Origin: Seminavis robusta
Lineage: Eukaryota; Bacillariophyta; Bacillariophyceae; Naviculales; Naviculaceae
NCBI GenBank assembly: GCA_903772945.1
Contig: CAICTM010000436.1
Coordinates: forward strand, 1 to 64,000
Length of the DNA: 64,000 nucleotides
Reading direction: 5' to 3'
In this document: one piece after another, positions 38,870-50,064 of the stretch
Numbering within the stretch: position 1 is the stretch's first letter
Layout: each line of letters starts with the position of its first letter
Translations under genes and position numbers: made by a program
The notes under the pieces: model-generated
Database searches by the model: none
Seen by the model: the letters and a program-made list of their open reading frames with translations, nothing else
What the model was told of the DNA's origin: nothing

Positions 38870-41216
38870 CCCTATTTACGATCTGTAATCGATTGGTATT
38901 GAAGAGTGAGACTTTCATTTCCATGTTCTATATCTTTTATCACTAGCTATGAAGAAACCATATGTTTGGTTGCCGTGCTGGACGATCCCATGATCATCTT
39001 GTCGAAACCATATCACTCTTCTATGAGTGTGTCCATTGCAATCGATGTGAAGTGGTTTCGGAGAGAATTGTGAGGGCAAGTTTTTTGGAGGTGGCTGGCG
39101 GCATGCCACGTCATGACATTGAAATAGAAAAATTGCTAGTAAAACCTGCACTATATACCGGTACCTGGTAGTACTTCACCTGTTCCGCTACCGGTACTGC
39201 CCTGCCACTACTGCCAGACAAGCCATACTCAGCACTCGTACCGGTAGCTAATAAAGGAAATCAGAGCTTCACACGATGCATGGGGTGTCGTCCAGCAAAT
39301 GAGAGCATGAAGATCGATCGCCATGCTTCAGCAAAACCTCGGTGATCGATCCATCGTTACTAGTCTAATACTGCTGTTACCACAACGTATGTAAGCCTAG
39401 CACTGAGCTCGAGAGAAATCCAAGCTCGGCCAACAAGCGTGTGTGGAATCCTCGATCGCCACTACGAATGGCAGGCATGATAGTCAAGTTGGTGATTTGC
39501 TTTTGAATTACAAAATGTAATGTAATTCACCGGTGTTCGTCGGTTCACTCGGGATAACAATAGACGTGGCTGCTCTGTTTATAAAGTCGTCGAGTCATTG
39601 AAAGGGAGCCCAGACGTCCTACAACACCAATACTACACGAGAGAGAGAGCGTGGAGTACAATTACGGTTGGTCAATGACATTGGACAAATAAATCCTGCA
39701 GCTGATCCTTGTTTGTTAGTTCAAAGCAGTCACGCACCGGTAGTCTACTCCATCTACCGCTTGATGAAACTGTGGATCGGAACAGGCAGAGAGAGATACT
39801 TGACATGCAGAAATACTAGCTAGCCAGCTTGTTAGTTACTAGCTATTCACATAGCTTGTACATGACAACACACAAGCGGCACTGGCAGCCATGTCCCCAC
39901 TACTTCATATACAGTACAGTACAGTACAATATCGCAAGGATGCACTCCAGACACATCCATGACGCCTACTTGCTAGGTACTGCAATTAGCTCCCACACAA
40001 CCGGCCTGGCCTGCCATGGCTTCCCGACAAGTCTTGTCGCGAGAGAAACTCCATTGCTGTATACTATTGCTTGCAATGTGTACGGCCGTGTGCAGCTCGA
40101 TAAAATCATTTGTTGTTGGCGTGCGGTAGTAGAGTCGGTATTCTCTCTATACCGGCACTAGCTACAGAGCTACTCGCCACTATATAGCTATAGATGCTAG
40201 CTAGAAGTGGGATCTGGGGCTGAAGCAATTTTGGACACTACTGCCTTTCATAAATAATTTCCAATCGATTGAACCATACCGGTAGATAAATGGGACATGG
40301 GGACAGGAATACTGCATGGTATTGAAGGGGGGCGAACTTGTGTACAACTTGCTTCTGACATCACCATGTTGACGTGGTTGCTTGTGGTGACTCCTCATGT
40401 TGTTGTCAGTTGGGTATCTTATATGAACTGAGGATCTAAGAGTATCAACAGAGGATACTGCAGGGATAGCCAGCTATTACATGATCCCCTTTCTTTCTGG
40501 TCCTTTGGCTGGCTTTGAAGGCAAGGATTGACCGATTGACCCCATGTTTTTGATGGATGAACATAAGATTGTGGCCAAAAAATAGTCGACCAGCTCTTCC
40601 TGGACTGGGTGTCTCTACATGTATCCCAGAAAATACGAAAATACATGTACAGTAACCATAAACCAGTAAAAGGGTAGGGCCATGGACATTTAAAAGAAAA
40701 GATCCTTTATTACTTTACTCTGAGCAGTACTGTAGTATAGTAGCCAACTAGTACATCTTGCTATTTTAAGTCATAAATTGATACCGGTACCAGTGTTAAT
40801 ACAAGTACCTACAGGTACTCAATTAATGAGTACACTAAACAGTTACCAATCAACTGGGTGAAGGTGGAGAGTGGAGAACCCTTCGCATCTGCTTCCGTGA
40901 TGAAGCAATAAGGCCACCATCACTGTCGTCCAGGGCTATCCTCTCGTAGGGTCTACAGATTGTTGTCTTGTACTCTCTTCGCCACAGTTGACGTATGCAA
41001 AACTGGAGCTCACATTTTGGATTCAAATCCAAACTTCAGGTTTTGATCCGTATACCCTCGATGAAAGCACGACAAGCAACCACCATCATGCCTGTCATGC
41101 CGACATCGAGTTGACGACCTTTTGATCCGAAAGTACCGGACCGATTCAGAGGCAGTCTCAATCAATACCAATAGCACACACTGGCGGAAGCGGTCAGGTA
41201 GTTTCCGGCGACAACC
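38870..41216. other. intergenic within the intron-free block
   Basis: No supported gene over 2.3 kb. It is rich in ACCGGTAC and CTAGCTAG words, with a TACAG microsatellite at about 39909-39928. Short minus-strand frames at 40850-41327 overlap the start of the next gene and show no domain. I found no terminal repeat bounding the 36-46 kb block here. Confidence 0.45.
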
Positions 41217-44200
41217 ATGCCTACCGACGACGAGATCGAGGTGGCTTTTGTTGCTGTGGCGACAACTGTGTGCTCTAAAGGAAAGTGGATCCCAATGAGC
41301 TATTGGGCCCACAAGATCACCAGGCACCTGGACAATGGAGAGAGTCTTACAGTGAAGACTTTGAAAGCTGCTTTAGTCAACAGGAATGCAATCCGCAGAC
41401 ACTTTAGAAGCCACGAAGACCAGATAAGATATGGACGCATCACTTACATTGACATGGCTGACCGGAAGATAAGGATCAGTAACAGGAGGAAGACTGTCGA
41501 CTTCCTTTGTGTCGCTACGGACGATTCCGAGGCCGAAGAACTCAAGGGCGACTTACAGTCGTTCTATACCACGCGATGGCACGATTATTGCAAGAGGCAA
41601 AGCTTCATGACCAACACTCTGGTCGTCCAGACCAACCAACCAAATACAAAAAGTGCAATCGTAACACCAACCGAAGATGCCGCCGAGCGGACTGTTAAGA
41701 ATGATATAAACAATGAAAGCAATCGCGATATTAGAGATCTTCTGGAAACGATTCTTGATCCAGAGCAACTGGATAACCCAAACTTACTTAAATTTGACAT
41801 TGACCTTGATGGCTTTAGAGCAAAGGTACAGATCATGGGTATCAGGCTGCAAAAGGAGGCAAACGTTAGAAGAAACTCTTTGTTTGCTGACGACGACGAT
41901 GACTTGAGTGCACTGGTCAACGAGCAGAAATTCGTACCATTCCTCGATCGATTCTGTTGCCCCTTGCGGCGATCCTCTCTCCAGAGCTTCCTTCATGTTG
42001 CATTGCAGATAAATGAACAGGCCAAAGCAACAAAAATACTGCAACTAGCGAAGTGGGGTGGCAGCAAAGGTCTTGGTTTGCACCTTGTGCCTGTCATTCC
42101 GGCAGATTCAGTGTCGTCTTTGATGAAGAATGCAAAGAAGTATCTTCCGACGCTTTACGACGCGATGGTTTATGGTGACAGCATGAGGAGGCGAGACAGC
42201 TGCTTCGCACTCACAAGACTGCACCAAGAAGCGGAGCCTGAAGCGTTTGTTGATGTTGTTCGAACGTCGAGTTTGCCAGCTCGAAAGATGGACCCACACC
42301 GACAGATCGCAATGTGCCAACACCTCAATCTAACATACGAGAAAGTGAGAGGGATGAGAGCTTTTTTCATTGCAGATGGGTGCAACCCACTCAATCCAGA
42401 ATGGCAAATGAGGAAGCTAGAAGCTAAGGTTGCAGTGAAACCTACCTTGCTTCAATTTCAAGAGCAGAAGTCGAATAAGACCGGTTGGGTTCGATCAGCT
42501 GAGGATGTCATAAGGAATGAAATCAAGTCCGAAGCCATATTAACAGACGACTGCGTCCATGTCATCCTCTCTGCAGATCATGGCCAAGGAGCCTTTCGCG
42601 TCCATATATCAATCCTCTTCATTGCAGGCAAAAGAGTTCGACGAGAGTCCCATGAGCTCATTGGCTCGATTAATTGCAAGAAAGATACCAGGGAAATTCT
42701 TCTAGCGAGTGGAATTTCCACGGCTGTCAACACATCCTTGAAACAACTCATGTCAAATCCTGGGAGTCTTCCCATCGAGCTCTTTGTTACTGGAGATTTG
42801 GCCTTCTATGCACTGGCGCTGGGAAAAGAGAATTGTTCCGGTGCTCATTGTTGGATGTGCCAGCTGATGTGGAGTCAGTTTCAGGAAGATCCGAAGAAGG
42901 TCGGAAGGATGTGGTCTCTAAAATTGATGAAGAAAAGATATGAACGCTTAGAGAGAAAAGAGCTGAAGCGCTCAAAACCATTCCAGGAGAAAGGAATCAA
43001 GACCTTACCTCTCTTTGACTGTATTCAGCCACGGAATTATCTCCCACCTCCACTTCATTCTGTTGTGCTCTTGACCAATACTCCATATGACTATCTCCAG
43101 AAAATAGTCTGGTACCGACTTGAAAACATCCCCCCCAACCTGCTGGAAGCGAGATTCGCGAGAGCAGATGCTGAGCTGGTGTACGAGGAGAAAAGGAAGG
43201 ACCTGCTGGATGCCGAGGAGCATTTCAACGACATGTATTCTGTCATGACAGAGCTTGTTGGTGACCCAAACATCCAATTTGAAGACAATGATCATGAGCA
43301 AGACTACATTCGGCAACAGGAACACCTCAATCTGGCAAGGGCTTGGTTGGAAGAGGCAGAGGCAGCCAACAAGAAGGCTGACAACAACCTGAGAGCGAAA
43401 AAGAAAGCACTGGCAAAGTTAGAGAAAAATAAAAAGGAGTATGGACGCACAACTCAAAGCCTTTGGATGGTTATCCAAAGAAAGCTTGACAAGGAATACA
43501 ATGTGCACATCTCTTCTTACCATGGTGGAGCTATGGAGGGCAATGAATGCCGAAGGCTCCTCCGTCACGCTGTCCCCATCATGGATGATATCAAAACGAT
43601 TCTGCTGGACCACCTCGGCAGCCTGTCGGAAGAGGAGAAAACGCAGTTCAAGGCGGACGCTGCTGAAGTGGAGTTATTTTGTGAAGCGTTCAAAAGGCTG
43701 TTCCAATACATGGACGTGATAGCCCACTACTGCTACCAGCCCTTTGGATCCATGACCGACGCTGATGTGTCTGACGCCAGGAAAGCAATCAATCTTGGAA
43801 CTGAATTGTGGCGCCGTCTCATGCCAACCATTCCAATGAAGGTCCATGGATGGCAGCATCTCGGAGATGCACTGGAGAGGCTCCGCGGCATGAAAAGTCA
43901 CATGGAAGAAGTGATGGAGCGTTGTCACCAGCAGGGGAAGAGAGATAATGCCCGATTGAAATGCTATCGAGATGATTTCAAAAAAGCACTCAACATCCTC
44001 CGGCATGCTGCCACCGGCAAGAAAAAGGAAGTGCATCAGAAGCTACAGGAAACACAAGAGCAGAAGAAGAAGCGAGGCCAGAAGAGGAAAAAATCAGCGC
44101 ATGACGAAGACAAGGAAAAGGAGAAGAGGTCGGCCTACCTCAAATCGATCACCGCACTTCCGACATTGAACATTGAGTATCTACGGGTTGAAGCCCTGGT

Positions 44201-44294
44201 AAAGCTGTACCGCAAGGACTACTATCAAGATCAACTGGAATGTCAACCAGTTACAGAGCAAGAGGAAGCGACCGCGGAGGAGACGGAAGAGTGA
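41217..44294 (+). CDS. large intronless protein of unknown family, transposase-like traits
   Basis: One open frame of 1025 aa. I cannot name the family. Visible landmarks are V-I-L-S-A-D-H-G-Q-G (about residue 450), L-F-V-T-G-D-L-A-F-Y-A-L-A-L-G-K (about 525), a C-W-M-C pair shortly after, and S-Y-H-G-G-A-M-E-G-N-E-C-R-R-L-L (about 770). Two isolated Asp and a Glu in such strand-like settings, with a CxxC between the second and third, resemble the layout of DDE/D transposases with a zinc-binding insert. The segment 640-750 is a charged coiled coil. The C-terminus is Lys/Glu-rich. The N-terminal 130 residues may be a DNA-binding part (basic, I-R-R-H-F-R). The lack of introns and the neighbouring pogo-like gene support a mobile origin, but no ends were found. 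A domesticated or purely host protein remains possible. Confidence 0.5.
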   Translation: MPTDDEIEVAFVAVATTVCSKGKWIPMSYWAHKITRHLDNGESLTVKTLKAALVNRNAIRRHFRSHEDQIRYGRITYIDMADRKIRISNRRKTVDFLCVATDDSEAEELKGDLQSFYTTRWHDYCKRQSFMTNTLVVQTNQPNTKSAIVTPTEDAAERTVKNDINNESNRDIRDLLETILDPEQLDNPNLLKFDIDLDGFRAKVQIMGIRLQKEANVRRNSLFADDDDDLSALVNEQKFVPFLDRFCCPLRRSSLQSFLHVALQINEQAKATKILQLAKWGGSKGLGLHLVPVIPADSVSSLMKNAKKYLPTLYDAMVYGDSMRRRDSCFALTRLHQEAEPEAFVDVVRTSSLPARKMDPHRQIAMCQHLNLTYEKVRGMRAFFIADGCNPLNPEWQMRKLEAKVAVKPTLLQFQEQKSNKTGWVRSAEDVIRNEIKSEAILTDDCVHVILSADHGQGAFRVHISILFIAGKRVRRESHELIGSINCKKDTREILLASGISTAVNTSLKQLMSNPGSLPIELFVTGDLAFYALALGKENCSGAHCWMCQLMWSQFQEDPKKVGRMWSLKLMKKRYERLERKELKRSKPFQEKGIKTLPLFDCIQPRNYLPPPLHSVVLLTNTPYDYLQKIVWYRLENIPPNLLEARFARADAELVYEEKRKDLLDAEEHFNDMYSVMTELVGDPNIQFEDNDHEQDYIRQQEHLNLARAWLEEAEAANKKADNNLRAKKKALAKLEKNKKEYGRTTQSLWMVIQRKLDKEYNVHISSYHGGAMEGNECRRLLRHAVPIMDDIKTILLDHLGSLSEEEKTQFKADAAEVELFCEAFKRLFQYMDVIAHYCYQPFGSMTDADVSDARKAINLGTELWRRLMPTIPMKVHGWQHLGDALERLRGMKSHMEEVMERCHQQGKRDNARLKCYRDDFKKALNILRHAATGKKKEVHQKLQETQEQKKKRGQKRKKSAHDEDKEKEKRSAYLKSITALPTLNIEYLRVEALVKLYRKDYYQDQLECQPVTEQEEATAEETEE

Positions 44295-44788
44295 TCGCCA
44301 TGGTTGAGTTTCGTTTATCGCTTCCACGGCAGTTGTGAAGGAGATTCGACGTTGCATTGGCTGTCAATTTAAAAATTCGAACGTAAACCTTATCCCAAAG
44401 TAGTGCATAACTTAACACGGTTTGTCACGTAAATCAATACCAATTGGTCCAAAGTAGTATCGATTAACACTACTATAAAACAGCGGGCTGTCTTTATTTC
44501 CTTGTCGGATAGGTGCGACCGATAGATCCGATGGTTGCATCCATCTTCCGGCCAAGCTAGCAAGACGACATGTCGGCATTCTAGATGGCCAGACAATTGA
44601 TTCTACGAGAGGTTGATTCTACAACTTGACTATACTATTCTTAGAGGAGTAGAATCAAAGGGTCATATAATCAAAGCTAGAGTGGGGAAGACTGCCAGCA
44701 TCAGGGATCCGGACAACTGGTCAGAGACAATACCTTCCACCCACTGATTTGTGTCGGTTCATTAGATGCGCATCACTCGACTGTGACA
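44295..44788. other. intergenic between converging genes
   Basis: Holds the 3' flanks of the 1025-aa gene (plus) and the 184-aa gene (minus). Slightly AT-rich, with two related words, CCAAAGTAGT, at about 44395 and 44450. No gene is seen. Confidence 0.45.
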
Positions 44789-45343
44789 TTACTCTTGCAC
44801 TCGCTCGGCTTGCATGGTCGTGTCATAAACGACGTTCGAAGCAAAGATTAGACCGTTGGCAAAGAGCATCGACTGGCCATGTTCTCCATCCCATGGCATG
44901 ACGATTGTCAGCTTATCAAAGCCTTCGGAGTTGTCCCTTCCTAGACGCACAATGCTCTTGACTGCTTTGCTTCTTGTATTCGGGCTGATGACTTTCTTGG
45001 GAGTTTCCGCAGTCCACTGAGAGTCCGGCGGCAAACAGAATACCATCTTGTTCCTTGTTCCGTCGTCGTTCTTGACTGCTACCCGGAAGAGAGCATTGTC
45101 GCCAAATCTCTCGAGAGCAACTGGACCGGCGAATCTGGAGCTACGGTTTCCGGTACGGGCATCGATGCAGGCAAGGGACTCCGCCGTAACATTGCGAAGC
45201 TGCCCGCTAGCCTTGACGGCAGCGATGGTGTTCCAAGAGGTCATCGCGATTTCTGGATTGATTTGAATGCCGAGCCAATGCGATGCCGATCCACCAATGA
45301 CGATCCAATTCAAATGGAGCCCGCCAAAAGAATTTTCTGTCAT
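44789..45343 (-). CDS. small unknown protein, 184 aa
   Basis: A complete intronless frame starting at 45343. It has no signal peptide, membrane segment or recognisable domain. Sequence is mixed alpha/beta-like, with W-I-V-I-G-G-S-A-S-H-W-L-G near the start and V-M-P-W-D-G-E-H-G-Q-S near the end. It starts head-to-head with the 196-aa gene at 45447, 103 bp apart, and converges on the 1025-aa gene. The arrangement suggests one functional or mobile unit, but this is inference. Confidence 0.5.
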   Translation of the reverse strand: MTENSFGGLHLNWIVIGGSASHWLGIQINPEIAMTSWNTIAAVKASGQLRNVTAESLACIDARTGNRSSRFAGPVALERFGDNALFRVAVKNDDGTRNKMVFCLPPDSQWTAETPKKVISPNTRSKAVKSIVRLGRDNSEGFDKLTIVMPWDGEHGQSMLFANGLIFASNVVYDTTMQAERVQE

Positions 45344-45446
45344 TCAAATCGAGGCTTTGACGGGAAGCTACCCCTGCGCATTTCTTCTCGCTCCATCACG
45401 ATCGATCTATCTCACAACCTGCACTTGAGCAGAAACTGAAGCCATC
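45344..45446. promoter_or_regulatory. shared divergent promoter region
   Basis: Only 103 bp separate the start codons of the minus-strand 184-aa gene and the plus-strand 196-aa gene, so the two probably share control elements. The palindrome-like run CACGATCGATC lies near 45398. No TATA box is obvious. Confidence 0.4.
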
Positions 45447-46037
45447 ATGTCGTCGTCGGACTCGGACTTTGAACCAGACTACCCTGTTGAATTCTTCAAT
45501 AAGGAGATGCTTGTGAATTGCTTCTTCGACAGCCAACCTGGAAGCAACAAAGATATGGATTCCCTCATCCAAGACAGAATCAAGCCGCTCACCGAGAAAG
45601 CTCAAACCTTTTTGACTCGAGAGGTCAACAGAGCCATCATGATGGGCAAGGACTGCACTTTTGTTTGCACCATCGGCGGCAAGTACTATTGGAAGGCTGA
45701 TGAATTCAAGGAATGGACGGGCCGCTTTTCGCTCAACCAAGGCGTCCTCCGTGTTGTGACTTCTTCCAATGACTGTCTTGTGCTGCTCACGAAATTGAAG
45801 ACTGTGGTCACCGTCCTCATCTACGGCAACAACAGGTTTGATATCCACAAGCCCGCTCCCAGGGTCAAGGTGGTCCCCAAGAAGAAGGCTGCTCCGAAGA
45901 GAGCCACGCCCATGCCCAAGAAGAGGTTTGCGTCGAAGCGTGACCAGGATGAGGAAGAGGACGGTTTCGAAGAAGACTATGAACTTTCCCAGCAGCTCAC
46001 CCCCCTCAGGGCCTACTACACCAACAAAGGGAAGTAG
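45447..46037 (+). CDS. small unknown protein with basic-acidic tail, 196 aa
   Basis: An intronless frame with M-S-S-S-D-S-D-F at the start. The first 130 residues look globular (K-D-C-T-F-V-C-T-I-G-G-K-Y-Y-W-K, then V-V-T-V-L-I-Y-G). Residues about 133-160 are a Lys/Pro/Arg run (K-V-V-P-K-K-K-A-A-P-K-R), which could serve as a nuclear localisation or nucleic-acid-binding tail. An acidic stretch (E-E-E-D-G-F-E-E-D) follows. I do not recognise the family. It pairs head-to-head with the 184-aa gene. Confidence 0.5.
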   Translation: MSSSDSDFEPDYPVEFFNKEMLVNCFFDSQPGSNKDMDSLIQDRIKPLTEKAQTFLTREVNRAIMMGKDCTFVCTIGGKYYWKADEFKEWTGRFSLNQGVLRVVTSSNDCLVLLTKLKTVVTVLIYGNNRFDIHKPAPRVKVVPKKKAAPKRATPMPKKRFASKRDQDEEEDGFEEDYELSQQLTPLRAYYTNKGK

Positions 46038-46445
46038 CTGTCAAGTCGCAGCTTGTTAATCGGCCTGTGAGAGCGGCGGAAGTGCCGACAAAGACGTCAT
46101 GGTCGTCTTTTCTTTTCTTTTCTTTTCAATTGTGGCAGGATATCGTGCGGAGGGAGTGAGTATTCGGCAGTTTATTCGGACCTTGCCGAATCGAATTAAC
46201 GATCTGGTATAAGTGGATTTAAGCAAAATATAGCCGTTTAAATCTAATAAGAATTATAGGAAAAATTTACGTTGAATCTACGAGAAACTGGGCTAGCAGG
46301 GGCTTGGACGACAGTGCATTTCCGTACCAATTTGTGGCAGATGCTCGCATCGGAAGTCATCTGGCCAGGCGTCGCAAAAGTGCACAATAAAGACGCAGCA
46401 CTCCCGCAATACCATTTCATATCTACAGAACCGTACAACAACACG
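46038..46445. other. intergenic before the ATPase gene
   Basis: Contains a TTTTC microsatellite (about 46106-46127). The frame of the next gene is open from 46272, but that frame begins without ATG. In-frame Met codons are at 46341 and 46446. Confidence 0.45.
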
Positions 46446-49400
46446 ATGAGACTGAACGACGGCGTCCATCCCCAGCAGGCACAGCCGCGTGCGACGAGCG
46501 AAGGTAGCGCTAGTACTCTGACGACCAACAGTATCACTACAGCGGGTCTGGATGAACCGTGGGACGGTCGGAGTGTGGCTTCTTCTTCGTGCCATAAGCT
46601 CTACGACCGCGAAGATCAATCGCAAGAACTGGCCGACGCTTATCAGCGTTGCTGTTCTTGTGATGGTACGAGTGAATTGGTGTTGGTGACGGGTGCTTCG
46701 GGGACCGGCAAGTCGGCGTTGGCAAGGTCCATTCACTCGTTAGTACAAGCCGATGGTGGATTTTTGATTCAAGGCAAATTCGAAGACCACGGTGGACGAT
46801 CCCACGGTCCCTTTTTGGACGCCGTGGAAGATTTTGTGGTCCAACTGGTGGCTCAAAGTACATGTAGTAAACGTGAAGGAAAAGAAGAAGGAGGAGAAGA
46901 AGATTCTATCCGGACGAAACTGGGGCGAGCCATTCAAGAGGTGGTCGGATCCGAGTTGTTTGTGCTGCAAAAAGCCATTCCCACGTTGAATCAGATTTGG
47001 GATGAACACACCAATGGTACCATGGATTCAAGGGAACAACAAGAACAACAGGTTCCCACAAACTCCAGTGAAACGGCTTTGGCAGGAGTTCATGTTGCCC
47101 ACGAAGGCTCCTTTTCCTCCAAGCACCTCAGTGGTCCACGCAGACTGGATCGAACTACCTCTGTCACCACCTTCGACGTGGGAGTAGCCGATGACAATCC
47201 GGCTCGATTTGTGGCCGTTTTTTGTCGTCTGATCCAAGCCATGGCATCCTGTGACATTCCAATAGTCATTCTACTTGATGATCTGCAATGGGCCGACCCA
47301 CCATCCCTTGAGATCCTCAAATCACTCCTCGAAGAGTCCGACCCCCGCCAACCACTCATGCTTTTAGGGACGTGTCGTGGCAATGAAGTCCATATACACG
47401 ATGGACTCGCCGTCATGCTGCGACAACTCGAAGCTACCAATACCGCCATTACCGACATTCAGGTACAAAACGTTTCCGAAGTCGCCACGGCACACATGAT
47501 GGCCGATTTGCTCTCGCATCATCATCGTCATCATCATCCATCCGATGATGATGATAGCACGACGAGACACCAATTCATGCCCCTGGCTCAAGTCGTCAAC
47601 AGTACCACTCAGGGAAATGTCTTTTTTGTCAGACAGTACGTCCAAACTCTACTGGACGAGAGGGTACTCTTCAAAGACGTGGAAACACAGCAGTGGACGT
47701 GGGATGAAGCGGCCCTCGTGCTCCACATGCCCGACTACTCGGATCATTCCGACGACGAAAGTGCCCGTTCCAATACTACCGGTAATGGCAAACTGATTAT
47801 CCAATTGTTGGCACGAAAGCTACTCAAATTGCCAGAGCATGTCATTGAAACTATGAAAACGGCAGCCTGCTTGGGGTCGACCTTTCAAGAAACCATCTTA
47901 TTCCACGCCAACACCATTCCCGCTTCGCTACTGGTCCAGGCACTCCATGTGGTCAGCAAGGAAGGATTTATATCTCATAACGTCCATATTGGAATGGGCC
48001 AGTTCAAACACGACAAGTTTCGAGAAGCCGCGCTCTCACTCATTCCCGATGACGAACAACAACAACGAGCCCAGTATTATTTGGCCGTTGGACGCAATCT
48101 TCGAAAGCAATTGTCCGTTGCCATGGTCAAGGCCAACTGCATCCTGATTGTGAATCAACTCAAACATGGGTTGGACTTTGTCATGGATCCCGACGAACGA
48201 GATGACTTTGCCCGCTTGTTTCTTAGAGCCAGTAAGGAATCAGCCAAAACGTCTGCCTTTGTGGCGGCCTCCCAATACACGGACTATGGTATTGGGCTAT
48301 TGAGCCATCGCCATTGGAGAGACCAGTACAACCTCAGTCTGGAACTGTTTACTGCCGGAACGGAACTCGCATACTGCATTGGTGACATGGGCAAGCTCGA
48401 GACACTGGTGGAACAGGTCCGGCAGAATGCGCGGTCCATTGGAGACAAGACCCGCGTCCTGGCCACGCAAATCATGGCGTATTGTGGCAAGGGAGAACCC
48501 ACCAGTGGACTCAACCTGTGTTATGATACACTGCAAGAACTCAAAGAACCTTCACCAAGATATACCGGAGAGGTGGGAGTTATTATCGAGTTGGTACGAG
48601 TCAGAATAGCAATGGGCAACAAGACGGAAGAAGACATTTTGGCATTGCCAGTCTTAGAAGATCCTCGTATCATTGCGGCACTCAAATTGCTCTACATTAT
48701 GTTCAATCTACTGGAATCTGCAGGGTGGAAGGCGGCGCCATGTCCCATCTTTCGACTGGTACGGCTGACGCTGAAGCATGGATTGAGTCCTCTGGCAGGA
48801 CTTGGCTTTGTCTTCTATGGCGTTTCCCTCATCAAACTGGGATATATTGAGGATGGTTACCGAGCTGGAGAGTTGGCATCCAAGATTTTAGAGAGGTTTC
48901 CCTCCAAGCAACTGGAAGGCCATGTCAAATGGCTGTGTTATGGTGTCATCAAGGCCTCCAAGTACTCCTATCGACAAGTCTTAGAACCGTGGGGGAGGTA
49001 TGGGACAGTGTCAATGGAGACTGGTCATACCGAGGTGAGTCGAAACGAGCTACTAGCCAAGCTCGTCAAACCAATTGTTTTGCACTATCTGATCAAATTT
49101 CCTCTTGTCTTACTCTTACTATGCAGATGGCAGTTGCATCAATTACCATAAAGGGCTGTTTGCAATTATTCATGGGAGATCCCATTCCAGATATTGCCAA
49201 AGTACTTGCGAGATATGTAAACATGTGCAGAAAGTGCGGTCAAAACAAAGTTGGGTCGCTGGGAGAATGCATTTTGCAAACATGTCACAATCTACAAGGC
49301 CTGGCACAGGATCCACTTACCTTGACTGGCGATATCATAGATGAGAGGGAGACGATTGAACAGCTAATAGCAGAGGATCTTGGAGGAGTGCTCATCATTC

Positions 49401-49884
49401 TCCTCAGCTGCAAGTACATGATGGCCGTCGTCAAGGTTGGTTCGTCCCCTTTGTTGCTGTTTACCATCAATTCCACAGAGGTCTTTCAGCTGCTGCGCTA
49501 GCTCGTGATTCCAGTGGTTGGGCTCGACGAAAGAAAATCGCAGAGGCCAGACGACAAGCCAAGAAATTGGAGAAATTGCTGATGCACAACCCCGAAACAG
49601 CAGCGAACAAGAAAATCTTGATTGATGCCGAGCTGGACTATACAGAGGGACGCTATTTTTCAGCCCTTTTGAAGTATGACAGATCCATTGCTTACGCCGA
49701 GCGGGAGGGCTTCGTGAGCGACCAAGCTATTGCATTTGAAAAGGCAGGGAGAATGCTGCTTCAGACAGGCCAGAATGTCAAGGCTATGGAGTATCTGGAA
49801 CAGGCCCGATTGCTGTATTTGTCATGGGGTGCTCAGGTCAAAGTGAATGACATTGAGAGACTCATCCTTGTGCCCAAGTACTAG
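46446..49884 (+). CDS. large STAND-like predicted ATPase with helical-repeat C-terminus
   Basis: Exons 46446-49034, 49127-49439 and 49490-49884 give 1099 codons in frame. The second donor (G then GTTCGT) was chosen because it is the one that keeps the frame, so that site is less sure. Walker A is G-A-S-G-T-G-K-S at residues 83-90. Walker B is I-V-I-L-L-D-D-L-Q-W-A-D at about 272-283. The lead-in L-Y-D-R-E and the later N-V-F-F-V-R-Q-Y fit the AAA_16/COG3899 group of predicted ATPases. The rest is alpha-helical, TPR-like, ending A-E-L-D-Y-T-E-G-R-Y and A-L-L-K-Y-D-R-S-I. Bacterial and diatom relatives often carry kinase, GAF or cyclase domains; none is seen here. STAND proteins act as nucleotide-switched signalling hubs. 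The Met at 46341 could also start it. Confidence 0.75.
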
Positions 49885-50064
49885 TTAAAGCTATTCAATC
49901 TGTTACGTAAGCAATTGTGGGAAGTCTGTGGTCATCTCTAATTGTTTGTAGTTTAGCTTTAGAGTAGGTTTTCTCGTGGTGGCCATCTTGAGCCTCCGGG
50001 TTTTCTCGCACGTGTTATCTCTAGCTAGGAGTAGGTTGTGCAAGGTACTTTGTTTTCATTCTAG

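Noticed and set aside
36227-46037. One large composite element spanning the pogo-like gene and the unknown trio
   Set aside because: I found no matching terminal repeats at either side, and 2.3 kb of ordinary-looking intergenic DNA separates the parts. They are reported separately.
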